The notes beneath the pieces are model-generated. The model was given only the letters and a program-made list of their open reading frames with translations, searched no databases and was not told the DNA's origin. Below, one piece after another: positions 55,112 to 64,000 of a stretch of DNA of 64,000 nucleotides. This DNA is from Lolium rigidum (taxonomy: Eukaryota > Streptophyta > Magnoliopsida > Poales > Poaceae): positions 244,206,124 to 244,270,123 of the forward strand of contig NC_061514.1 of NCBI RefSeq assembly GCF_022539505.1, in the 5' to 3' direction. The first letter of the stretch is position 1, and every line of letters starts with the position of its first letter. A program made the position numbers and the translations under genes.

Positions 55112-56540
55112 TGATACGTCTCAAACGTATCTATAATTTCTTATGTTCCATGCTTGTTTTATGACAATACCTACATGTTTTGTTCACACTTTATATCGTT
55201 TTGATGCATTTTCCGGAACTAACCTACTAACGAGATGCCGAAGTGCCAGTTGCTGTTTTCTGCTGTTTTTGGTTTCAGAAATCCTAGAAAGGAAATATTC
55301 TCGGAATCGGACGAAATCAGCGCCCACGATCTTATAATTTCACGAAGCTTCCAGAACACCGGAGAGACACCATAGGAGAGGCCCAGGGCCACCACACTTG
55401 TGGGCGGCGCGGCCCGGGGGGGCGCCCCCCTACTGTGTGGCTGCCCCGTAGCCCCTCCGACTCCGCCTCTTCGCCTATTTAGGCCTCCCTGACCTAAAAC
55501 ATCGACACGAAAAAAGCCACGGTACGAGAAACCTTCCAGAGCCGCCGCCATCGCGAAGCCAAGATCTGGGGGACAGAAGTCTCTGTTCCGGCACCCTGCC
55601 GGGACGGGGAATTGCCCCCGGAGTCATCTCCACCGCCATCTCCACCGCCATCTTCACCGCCATCGTTGTCTCCATGATGAGGAGGGAGTAATTCACCCCC
55701 GGGGCTGAGGGCTCTGCTGTAGCTATGTGGTTCATCTCTCTCTTTGTGATCTAGTTGAATATCATCTATGTGCTACTCTAGTGATGTTATTAAAGTAGTC
55801 TATTCCTCCTCCATGATGTAATGGTGACAGTGTGTGCATCATGTAGTACTTGGCGTAGTTTATGATTGTGATCTCTTGTAGATTATGAAGTTAACTATTA
55901 CTATGATGGTATTGATGCAATCTATTCCTCCTTTCATAGTCTGTCGGTGACAGTGTGCATGCTATGTTAGTACTCGGTATAATTGCATTGGTCTATCATG
56001 CACTCTAAGGTTACTTAAATATGAACATCGAATATTGTGGAGCTTGTTAACTCCGGCATTGATGTGCTCTTGTAGCCCTACACAATTAATGGTGTTTGTC
56101 ATCCAACAAGAGAGTGTAGAGTGGTTTTATTATGTGATCATTGTTGAGAGTGTCCACTAGTGAAAGTAGGATCCCTAGGCCTTGTTTCCAAACATCGAAT
56201 CTCCGTTTGTTTACTGTTTTGTTGCATGTTTACTCGCTGCCATATTTTATTCAGATTGCTATTGCCACTCATATTCATCCATACCACTTGTATTTCACTA
56301 TCTCTTCGCCGAACTAGTGCACCTATACATCTGACAAGTGTATTAGGTGTGTTGGGGACACAAGAGACTTCTTGTATCGTGATTGCAGGGTTGCTTGAGA
56401 GGGATATCTTTGACCTCTTCCTCCCTGAGTTCGATAAACCTTGGGTGATCCACTTAAGGGAAAACTTGCTGTTGTTCTACAAACCTCTGCTCTTGGAGGT
56501 CCAACACTGTCTACAGGAAAAGGAGTGTGCGTAGACATCA
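55112..56540 (+). repeat. 3' LTR of element I
   Basis: 1429 bp, nearly identical to the 5' LTR and followed by the TSD GGGCC. Confidence 0.93.
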
Positions 56541-56545
56541 GGGCC

Positions 56546-57353
56546 CAAGGAAAACTAATGATAATTAAGGTACTCCTTTTAATAGCGTACCGGAGCAAAG
56601 CATTAACACTCCGTGAACACACGTGATCCTTACATCATAGCCACCCCCTCCGGTTATCCCAATTTCTGTCACTTTGGGATCTCGGGTTCCGGACAACAAT
56701 ATGTGTATACAACTTGCAGATATATGAGCAAAAAAAAATTATCATCATGATTCAATAACATGATCAGATCTGAGATCATGGCACTCAGGCCCAAAGTGAC
56801 AAGCATTAAGCATAACAAGTTGCAACAATGTCAAAAATTCTAACAATGGATACTATTAACAATCTTATAGCTATTACATGACCAACCTGATCCAATCCCT
56901 ACCATCCCCTACAGCCTACAGCGGGGAATTACTCACACATGGATGGGGGAATCATGGATGGTTGATGGAGAGGCGTCGGTGATGGCGCTGGCGATGATCT
57001 CCTCCAATTTCCCATCCCGGCAGGGTGCCAGAACGGAGTTTCTGGTCCCGGATTGGGGTTTCTGGTGGCGGCGGAGCAGCGGAACTCTTTTTGGAAAAAC
57101 GTCGATCCCCCCGGTATTTTCAGGCAATGAGCTTTATATAGTGCGAAGGAGAGGTCGAGGGGGTGGCCGGGGCGGCCAGACCACCCCTAGGTGCGGCCAA
57201 GCCTGGCCCGCACCTAGGTAAGGTGTGGGCCCCTCGTGGCCCCCCTCCGTCTCGTCTTCTGGCTCCGTGAGTCTTCGGGTGAAATATGGATTTTGCGATA
57301 TTTTTCGGGAATTTTCCAGAAAGTTGAATTTCTGCACAAAAACAAGATACTGC
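56546..57353 (-). repeat. Element K: A-type LTR in reverse, piece 2, truncated
   Basis: Continues K after element I (CAAGGAAAACTAATGAT...), matching the reverse complement of A's LTR to about 130 bp short of its start. It includes the GC-rich palindrome region near 57150-57230. The end at about 57353 is not an LTR terminus, so a deletion or recombination joined it to L. Confidence 0.7.
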
Positions 57354-57686
57354 TGACGTGGGAGTTGAAAATCTTTGTGGTGTAACTTTTCTTCGTTCCC
57401 CGGCAACGGCTCCAGAAAAGTAGCTGCTTGCGCGTGACGGGTCTTGCAACGGCGCCAGGAAAGTAGCTCCTTGTGACGGTAAAGCACACGTCCGTTGGGA
57501 ACCCCAAGAGGAAGGTATGATGCGTACAGTAGCGAGTTTTCCCTCAGTAAGAAACCAAGGTTATCGAACCAGTAGGAGATGAAGGCCACGTGAAGGTTGT
57601 TGGTGAAGGAGTGTAGTGCGGCGCAACACCAGGGATTCCGACGCCAACGTGGAACCTTCACAACACAATCAAAATACTTTGCCCCA
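57354..57686 (-). repeat. Element L: LTR end and primer site of another Gypsy family
   Basis: CCCCGGCAACGGCTCCAG (about 57400-57417) and CAACGGCGCCAG (about 57449-57460) are two primer-site-like copies in reverse, from a duplication of about 45 bp. An LTR starting TGACGGTAAAGCACACGTCC follows at about 57474. This LTR reminds me of the Triticeae Sabrina family (memory, unverified). Cut at 57687 by J. Confidence 0.6.
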
Positions 57687-59518
57687 TGATGTCTACGGGT
57701 GCTTCTATTCTTGTAGACAGTGTTGGGCCTCCAAGAGCAGAGGTTTGTAGAACAGCAGCAAGTTTTCCTTAAGTGGATCACCCAAGGTTTATCGAACTCA
57801 GGGAGGAAGAGGTCAAAGATATCCCTCTCAAGCAACCCTGCAATCACTATACAAGAAGTCTCTTGTGTCCTCAACACACCTAATACACTTGTCAGATGTA
57901 TAGGTGCACTAGTTCGGCGAAGACATAGTGAAATACAAGTAGTATGGATGTATATGAGTGGTAATAGCAATCTGAATAAAATATGGCAGCGAGTAAACAT
58001 GCAACGAACAAGTAAATAAACGGAGTTTCGATGCTTAGAAACAAGGCCTAGGGATCATACTTTCACTAGTGGACACTCTCAACATTGATCACATAATAAA
58101 ACCACTCTACACTCTCTTGTTGGATGATGAACACCACTAATTGTGTAGGGCTACAAGAGCACCTCAATGCCGGAGTTAACAACCTCCACAACATTCAATG
58201 TTCATATTTAAATAACCTTAGAGTGCATGATAGACCAACGCAATTACACCGAGTACTAACATAGCATGCACACTGTCACCATCACACTATGAAGGAGGAA
58301 TAGATCACATCAATACTATCATAGTAATAGTTAACTTCATAATCTACAAGAGATCACAATCATAACCTACGCCAAGTACTACACGATGCACACATCGTCA
58401 CCATTACACCGTGGAGGAGGAATAGACTACTTTAATAACATCACTAGAGTAACACATAGATGAATAGTGATACAAAACTCATATGAATCTCAATCATGTA
58501 AGGCAGCTCATGAGATCATTGTATTGAAGTACATAGGAGAGAGATTAACCACATAGCTACCGGTACAACCCTTAGCCTCGATGGAGAACTACTCCCTCCT
58601 CATGGGAGACAACAGCGTTGATGGAGATGGCGGTGGTGTTGATGGAGGAGCCTTCCGGGGCACTTCCCCGTCCCGGCGGCGTGCCGGAACAGAGACTCCT
58701 GTCCCCCAGATCTTGGCTTCGCGATGGCGGCGGCTCTGAAAGGTTTCTCGTACCGTGGCTTTTTCGTGTCGAAGATTTAGGTCAGGGAGCTTTAAATAGG
58801 TGAAGAGGCGGAGTCGGAAGGCTGACGGGGCGGTGACACAATAGGGGGGCGCGGCTCAGGCCCTGGCCGCGCCGCCCTATCATCTGGGCCCACCAGGGCT
58901 CCCCTCTGGTGGCTCTCGGGTGTTCTGGAAGCTTCGTGAAAAAATAGGATGCTGGGCATTGATTTCGTCCGATTCCGAGAATATTTCCTTACTAGGATTT
59001 CTGGACCAAAACAGCGAGAAAACAGCAATCGGCCCTTCGGCATCTCGTCAATAGGTTAGTTCCGGAAAATGCATAATAATGACATATAATGTGTATAAAA
59101 CATGTGAGTATCATCATAAAAGTAGCATGGAACATAAGAAATTATAGATACGTTTGAGACGTATCAAGCATCCCCAAGCTTAGTTCCTACTCGCCCTCGA
59201 GTAGGTAAACGATAACAAGGATAATTTATGAAGTGACATGCTATCATAATCTTGATCAATACTATTGTAAAGCATATGAGATGAATGCAGCGATTCAAAG
59301 CAATGGTAAAGATAATGAGTAAACAAATGAATCATATAGCAAAGACTTTTCATGAATAATACTTTCAAGACAAGCATCAATAAGACTTGCATAAGAGTTA
59401 CTCATAAAGCAATAAATTCTTAGTAAAAGGCATTGAAGCAACACAAAGGATGATTAAGTTTCAGCAATTGCTTTCAACTTGTAACATGTATATCTCATGG
59501 ATAGTTGTCAACATTATA
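57687..59518 (-). mobile_element. Element J: I-type retrotransposon, minus strand, 3' LTR and 3' interior
   Basis: 57687-59166 is an I-type LTR in reverse (starts TGATGTCTACGG, ends GACGTATCA), about 1480 bp and clearly more diverged than I's own LTR pair. 59167-59182 is its polypurine tract in reverse (AGCATCCCCAAGCTTAG). 59183-59518 matches the region upstream of I's 3' LTR. Interrupted at 59519 by a probable Helitron and resumes at 63900. Confidence 0.85.
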
Positions 59519-59849
59519 CCATATATAATTGCTAGCTGATTTCACGCCATCTGCATGATTTGGGTACTGTTGATGTGAGAATTATCCAATCATCCCTCCA
59601 ACAGTTGCATGACGCGTGGCTCTAAGTCTGTTTTGATCCATCCGGTTATTTTTTCTTTCCTTTTTATTTGGATCCGGGGTTACCGGCAACCGGTTCCTAG
59701 GCTTCTGCTGCCCTTCGAGCCGGTCTTCAGCGATATTCGACCGGTGATATACATGCCACGAGTAGGTTTCTTCGTGGATATCGTGGCAGTTTCTGGCAAA
59801 GTTACCGCTTACTGAACTTTCTAGGCTCTTCCATCCTCTGAAACGTATC

Positions 59850-60290
59850 CGTTCTATCTCCACTCTCCAGCCCGCCCGCCCAGCAGTTCCTTTCTCATGC
59901 GATTCCCCGCCGCAGCTCCTCGCCTGGACGGCGGTCCCCTACTCCGCCGGCCAGTCGGCCGCACGATGGGGGCGAGAAGACTGCAGGTGGAGCGGACGCA
60001 GGGACAGAGGAGTCTTGGTGGCGCCGTCCCACAGACCCACACACGTCGTGGGTTGGGATAGGAGATGCAGATGCGCTCTGCTGCTTGCCGGCGCTCGATG
60101 ATGACCACAGGAGAGGAGCGGCAAAGGTGCCGAACATGGTGATCGGCGGCGGCAGGAAGTGGGTAGCCGGAGGTGCTACCTGATTAGCTTGGTAAACACC
60201 TATTTCTCTGCTCAATTCCATTTTCTCCTCATCTCCTATACATATCTTGGTTTGTTCAGGTTGGCATGTATTCGAGAGGAGCACGGGGAA
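59850..60290 (+). other. GC-rich gene-like segment inside the Helitron
   Basis: A CG-rich stretch follows a C-rich 5'UTR-like run (CCAGCCCGCCCGCCCAGC near 59867). ATGs at 59965 and 60136 open only short ORFs. A GT-AG-like gap, TTG|GTAAAC (about 60190) to TTGTTCAG|GTTGGC (about 60262), suggests an intron. I do not recognise a protein. It is likely a captured gene 5' end. Confidence 0.35.
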
Positions 60291-63100
60291 GAAGACCGGT
60301 TTCTTGGAGTTCAGGTTTGGGCTGTCCTTCCTGAAGAAGTACATGTGTTTGTGTTTATGTCTGTCTACTCAAAACATTTTCTCACGTTATTATTCATGCA
60401 CTACCTAACTGCTGACAGAGCAGGCTGCTGGTTTCTACATGTCTTCATGCCCACTGGTATCCGCTACCATGCCGCCGAGCCTCCTCAATTGCTATGTCAG
60501 TTTCCTTTGCCCTCCTATCTTCTAATAAGCATCCTACAGATTTGGCCTCTTCCCTGGTCAATTCCTGTGTAATACTTGCTAATTATTACATCATCAATAC
60601 CAATTGTTTAATTCTAGACTTAGGCACTGAGCAATGTTGTATTTACTTGCAACACAGATAAGATTTTGTTTCCTTGCTGCATTAGTTCACTGCTGCCTGG
60701 GTTGTATCTACAGTGTTCAAGATTCCTTACTGATGTTCAAATGATTTTCTGGATTGTTGGATTCAGCTGACCTCAGAATTCAGCTTCCATTAAAGGAAAG
60801 GCTCATCTCCAGAACTCATACGGACACGGTTCAAGATTACCCTAAAGAAAGGCTCCTCTGCATAACTCATACAAATTGTTGGGAGTGCCATTATCTTTCA
60901 GTTAATTTCCTACAGTACCAGTTACTAATTCCTTTGCTGACTTAAGCAGAAAGATCGTTTGCTTCATGTTAGATCCGTGGCTTCCTTTAATCAGATTTTT
61001 TTTGCGGTACCCTACCAAAATTGTTGTTGTGCTTTTGCATTTCGTAATTAATTTGTGTGCCCGAGTAGATCAGAGAATAAGCTGGTGCGCCAAAGATTGT
61101 CTGCTGCTCACTCCTGCAGGTAATTGCTATAATATTTGATATCCTTGCTTTACCTACATATTTGATGAGAATACTCTTCAGCAACCATACACTACTTAGG
61201 TTGCTTCTTCGCTGAATTAAACTGAGTTGTTTGCTTGCCCTATCAACTGCGGATTCAATCATAGTGCCTATATTGAACAGTGGATATATAGTCTCACACA
61301 TGTTGCTTAGAATGCTAGAACACATATTAGTTTAGATCTGATATTCACAATAACCTCTAACTGGACCCATGCATACCATCATTCACCAGTAAATTTGCAA
61401 AATCAACCAATCAAGAAACTGATGATTTCTCAGATAGTTTCTTTATTTTTTCTGTTCTAACAGGACAATTCAAATGCAGTACAAGGGAGCATTCTTTTTA
61501 TGGAGAATATCTTTCTTCCCGTCCCTTGAAATAATGAGTAATATGCATGTATAAAGGGACTTTTCTTTATAAGAGATGAGATTTCAAAACTTTATATGCA
61601 TTATACTTTTTACACCGGATTCTGAATTCTCAGTGATTCTTAATAGTTATGTATATGCGTATAACAATTTGGGTGTTTATCAAGTCAACATCCACTGGTG
61701 ATTTGCTATTTCTGAAGCTCAATTCAGGACCACGATTTCTCCCCGTTTTTCCACTTCAGTCCTTTTCAAAGAACATCGGTCATCACGGCGAAGGTCGATG
61801 CACTAGCTTACATGTAACCTTCTTTCTACGGTGTTTGTTCTTGCATTTTATGTAAAATATGCAGCTCATATGTGTTTTTCTAATTGGTTTTACTTTTACA
61901 TGTTTCTTTTTTTAGAGTATCCTCTCGCCGCAGGCGTCGAGTTGGCGCGAGGCTTCAGATATTTGTCTCTCAACTGCAATCATCATTGGTAGGTTTTTCT
62001 GTTGCTTGGCTTTATGTAGATGTGTTAGTTCACGTATAAGGTTTTTCTTCTATGGAGGTTTATCCTCTCATGTTCTTGCATTACTGATATTTTCATGCAT
62101 TGTTTCGTGTTTAAGTTAGGTGCTGATTACTCTAAACAAATTACAGTGCCAAAGTTATTCTTCAGAAGATGGTAAAGTGGTTAAGTGTTACCTACCGAAG
62201 CTGGTAAATTTTCAGGGAAGATAGCCCAGCTAAATTCAGATGTTTGGAGCTACAGATATTCGGTGCCCAGTCTACTTACAAGAGCTGTTGCATTCCCGAG
62301 AAAAGCAATTTGGATAATACTTTTGACTAGCAGCTACTTTTGTATTACACTGTATTAGTGGTTTCTGTTGTCTATCGGTGGTTACTCTTCTGCGCTTTCG
62401 ATTGGCTTTTGAGGATGTAATGGAGTTGCTGAAGGCTGTCTTTTGCTTCACCTGTCTTAAGTTGTCCCTATTGTATAACCAGCTATTCTATATATTTATA
62501 TTTACTTTCTAATTTGCTATTTCAGTTGCAACGTATTTACATAAGCGCACAGACTAGAACCAATCATATTAATCAAAACGAAAATAAAATAAAAACATCA
62601 CAGATACTTTTTCAATTCAGAAAAAGAAATATAGAGTTAATTAGAAAATTTTCTTCTACGAGCTCAAGAAAGTGGACATACCAGTTGATACTGAATTGGC
62701 TCCTGTTTTCCACCTTAGCTCTTCTTTGTCCACAAGCTCACCGATAGGATTCATGACGGCCAGGTGCTGAATTCCGACCGGCGATACTGCCCCGCCGTCC
62801 ATGGCTGCGCCATATTCTAGATGGTAGCTATTCATTTCCACACAAAAATTGCAAACATGCTACTGCAAGAATCACTCTTCTTCTTCAGCTAGATTACCAA
62901 AAAACAAGAGGAATTCAGGATATTAGAAGTGAAACTGAATCCATCTACTATGCTAGCGAAAATAAATTCATCTACTCTGCAGCTCTGCTACAGTATTCAT
63001 ATCAACTAGCGAAAATGAATTCACCTAATATGCCAAACAGCTAATGCTAATCTACTATTCAGTTCTAATAATGTGCGGCTGCTCGAGCTGCAGAAAATGA
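60291..63100 (+). other. Helitron interior, intron-like, no recognised gene
   Basis: AT- and T-rich sequence resembling plant introns, with short GC-richer islands at about 60420-60500, 61715-61810 and 61920-61985 that might be exons. A 26-bp near-repeat (AAAGGCTCATCTCCAGAACT and AAAGGCTCCTCTGCATAACT) lies at 60795-60870. No domain found in any frame. Confidence 0.4.
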
Positions 63101-63867
63101 GTGAAGAGTACCTGGCCAGCCGCTGCGTTCAGGTTGTCAGTGTGTTACCGACTTGCCGTCGCGGACTCGCGTCTCGCGGTCGCCTTCTCCGCTGCCCGCT
63201 GCTCTACTACCCGCCATCACCGCAATCGTCTGCGCTGCTTTCCGCCGGCCGCTCAGAATGGTATTCGTATGAATACAGCTGAATACACCCAGAGCCGCCA
63301 ATGCCCGCACTCACACATCACTGAGATCAAACTTCTCCTCTCCTATTCTATGCCCGTTCCTACCACCGCCTGCCTTCTGTTCGTCCACAGGCTCGCTGAC
63401 TAGACCGACGACTCGAGAACACTCAGTCTCCACCTGCAGTTGGGATTCACCACCGCGCACGGCAGCAAAACGAGGCTACTACTCTCCTACTCGCGGAGCG
63501 AGCCGGAGATCCCTCGGGACGACCCTTTAGTCCTCGCTCCGACCGACGGCACCTCCGCCCCGATCTCTGCATAATGCGACGGCAGGGCCATTGTTGAGCC
63601 AGCCGTTGCTTTCAGACCAAAGAGGGAGCCTCTCTTCTGGCGAGAAAGACAGCGATGGGGCCAACTGACAGGAACGACGGCCACCTCATTGTCCTGTTAT
63701 CTACACGTGTCAATAGCTATGTAGGTACTAAAATCGGCACCGTCTGAATCACTCCACTAGGAACAAGTATGGTACCCCTCGGTACACAGATGTGCTGCTG
63801 CCGTCCGGGCAAAGGAATCTTCATAGACGCCGTTAATCTAGAACCATTCTACAAGCAAAATGCCACG
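63101..63867. other. Helitron 3' GC-rich region
   Basis: Short ORFs on both strands (63101-63403 plus, 63487-63684 minus) have low-complexity Arg/Ser/Pro-rich translations and no recognisable motif. I treat them as chance ORFs in GC-rich sequence. Confidence 0.4.
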
Positions 63868-63899
63868 GGCGCGGCGTGCGTCGCGCCGACGCCTCCTAG
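63868..63899 (+). terminator. Helitron 3' terminal hairpin and CTAG
   Basis: Stem GGCGCGGC/GTCGCGCC (one G-T pair), loop GTGC, spacer GACGCCTC, then CTAG. In Helitrons this structure marks the end of rolling-circle transfer. Confidence 0.8.
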
Positions 63900-64000
63900 T
63901 AAAGCAATATAACAAGTGCAATAGGTAAACATGTAGGAATCAATGCACACAGTTGATAAAAGTGTTTGCTTCTAAGATAGAAAGAATAGGTAAACTGACT
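63900..64000 (-). mobile_element. Element J interior, resumed after the Helitron
   Basis: Matches the reverse complement of about 54660-54760 of element I (AATCAATGCACA, AGTGTTTGCTTCTAAGAT, GTAAACTGACT), which is the direct continuation of J from 59518. Confidence 0.85.

Larger units (their letters stand above)
48336..56540 (+). mobile_element. Element I: gag-only Athila-type retrotransposon inserted in K
   Basis: TSD GGGCC at 48331-48335 and 56541-56545. LTRs 48336-49768 and 55112-56540 start TGATACGTCTC and end GTAGACATCA, nearly identical. The 5.3-kb interior has a primer site, an intact gag ORF, a second ORF with a zinc knuckle, a long non-coding region and a polypurine tract. No protease, RT or integrase. 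It shares gag and primer site with element B, so B-like elements may act as helper (inference). Confidence 0.93.
59519..63899 (+). mobile_element. Probable non-autonomous Helitron inserted in J
   Basis: The 3' end is diagnostic: an 8-bp-stem hairpin GGCGCGGC-GTGC-GTCGCGCC (63868-63887), eight bases, then CTAG (63896-63899) followed by host T. The host A precedes the other end at 59518; J's sequence continues across the junction without duplication, as aligned with element I (TCAACATTATA | TAAAGCAATATAAC). The 5' end reads CCATATATAATTGCTAGC, one base away from the expected TC. 4381 bp, with no Rep/helicase ORF. Confidence 0.72.

Noticed and set aside
57134..58000. A 288-codon minus ORF
   Set aside because: It runs through J's LTR, L and K, three separate transposon fragments, so it is a chance fusion.
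59854..60344. Minus ORFs of up to 149 codons in the Helitron
   Set aside because: No recognisable domain, Arg/Ser/Pro-rich, in a CG-rich region where long chance ORFs are expected.

Overview
The window looks like a gene-free intergenic stretch of a large grass genome, most likely Triticeae or a close Pooideae relative. The evidence is the set of repeat families: a Copia LTR of BARE-1/Angela type with an initiator-Met primer site, Athila-type Gypsy LTRs starting TGATACGTC and ending near GTCATCA or ACATCA, and other large Gypsy families. I found no single-copy host gene, tRNA, rRNA or CRISPR. Family names are from memory and approximate; element boundaries come from LTR ends and target-site duplications (TSDs) read directly.

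Layout. Nearly everything is one nest of transposons. Oldest visible layers are an Athila-type LTR in minus orientation (K, 48251-48335 and 56546-57353), a second LTR remnant (L, 57354-57686) and a minus-strand gag-only element (J, 57687-59518 and 63900-64000). K was hit by H (a solo-looking 5' end of a Tat-like Gypsy element, 47810-48250) and by I (48336-56540, TSD GGGCC). H was hit by B (autonomous Athila-type Gypsy element, minus strand, 16452-47809). B was hit by A (Athila-type ORF1 element, 1-16451) and by C (BARE/Angela-like Copia element, minus strand, 18918-43809, TSD ATAAG), which splits B's reverse transcriptase. A was hit by F (382-11829, TSD CGTTG), and F by G (1231-5579, TSD AGGAC). 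C carries a DNA transposon E in one LTR (19506-22728, TSD TCA) and a 13-kb Tat-lineage Gypsy element D in its interior (27220-40301, TSD CTATT). J is interrupted by a probable Helitron (59519-63899) with a textbook 3' hairpin plus CTAG.

Function. Only B, C and D retain recognisable pol genes, and all are broken by indels or stops. A, F, G, I (and J as far as visible) are non-autonomous: they keep gag-like or accessory ORFs, primer sites, polypurine tracts and LTRs, but no reverse transcriptase or integrase. I shares gag, primer site and LTR ends with B, as expected for a parasite and its helper. Several elements carry extra antisense genes (D, F), arrays of polypurine-tract-like motifs before the true one (D, F, G, I), and conserved hairpin-bounded non-coding modules (A, I) that look like cis-acting RNA signals.

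The most interesting signals are the 84-nt hairpin-bounded module shared by A and I, the three consecutive hairpins in the transcribed leader of F, the intron-bearing antisense gene in D, the acidic antisense ORF in F, and the Helitron with unidentified gene-like content.
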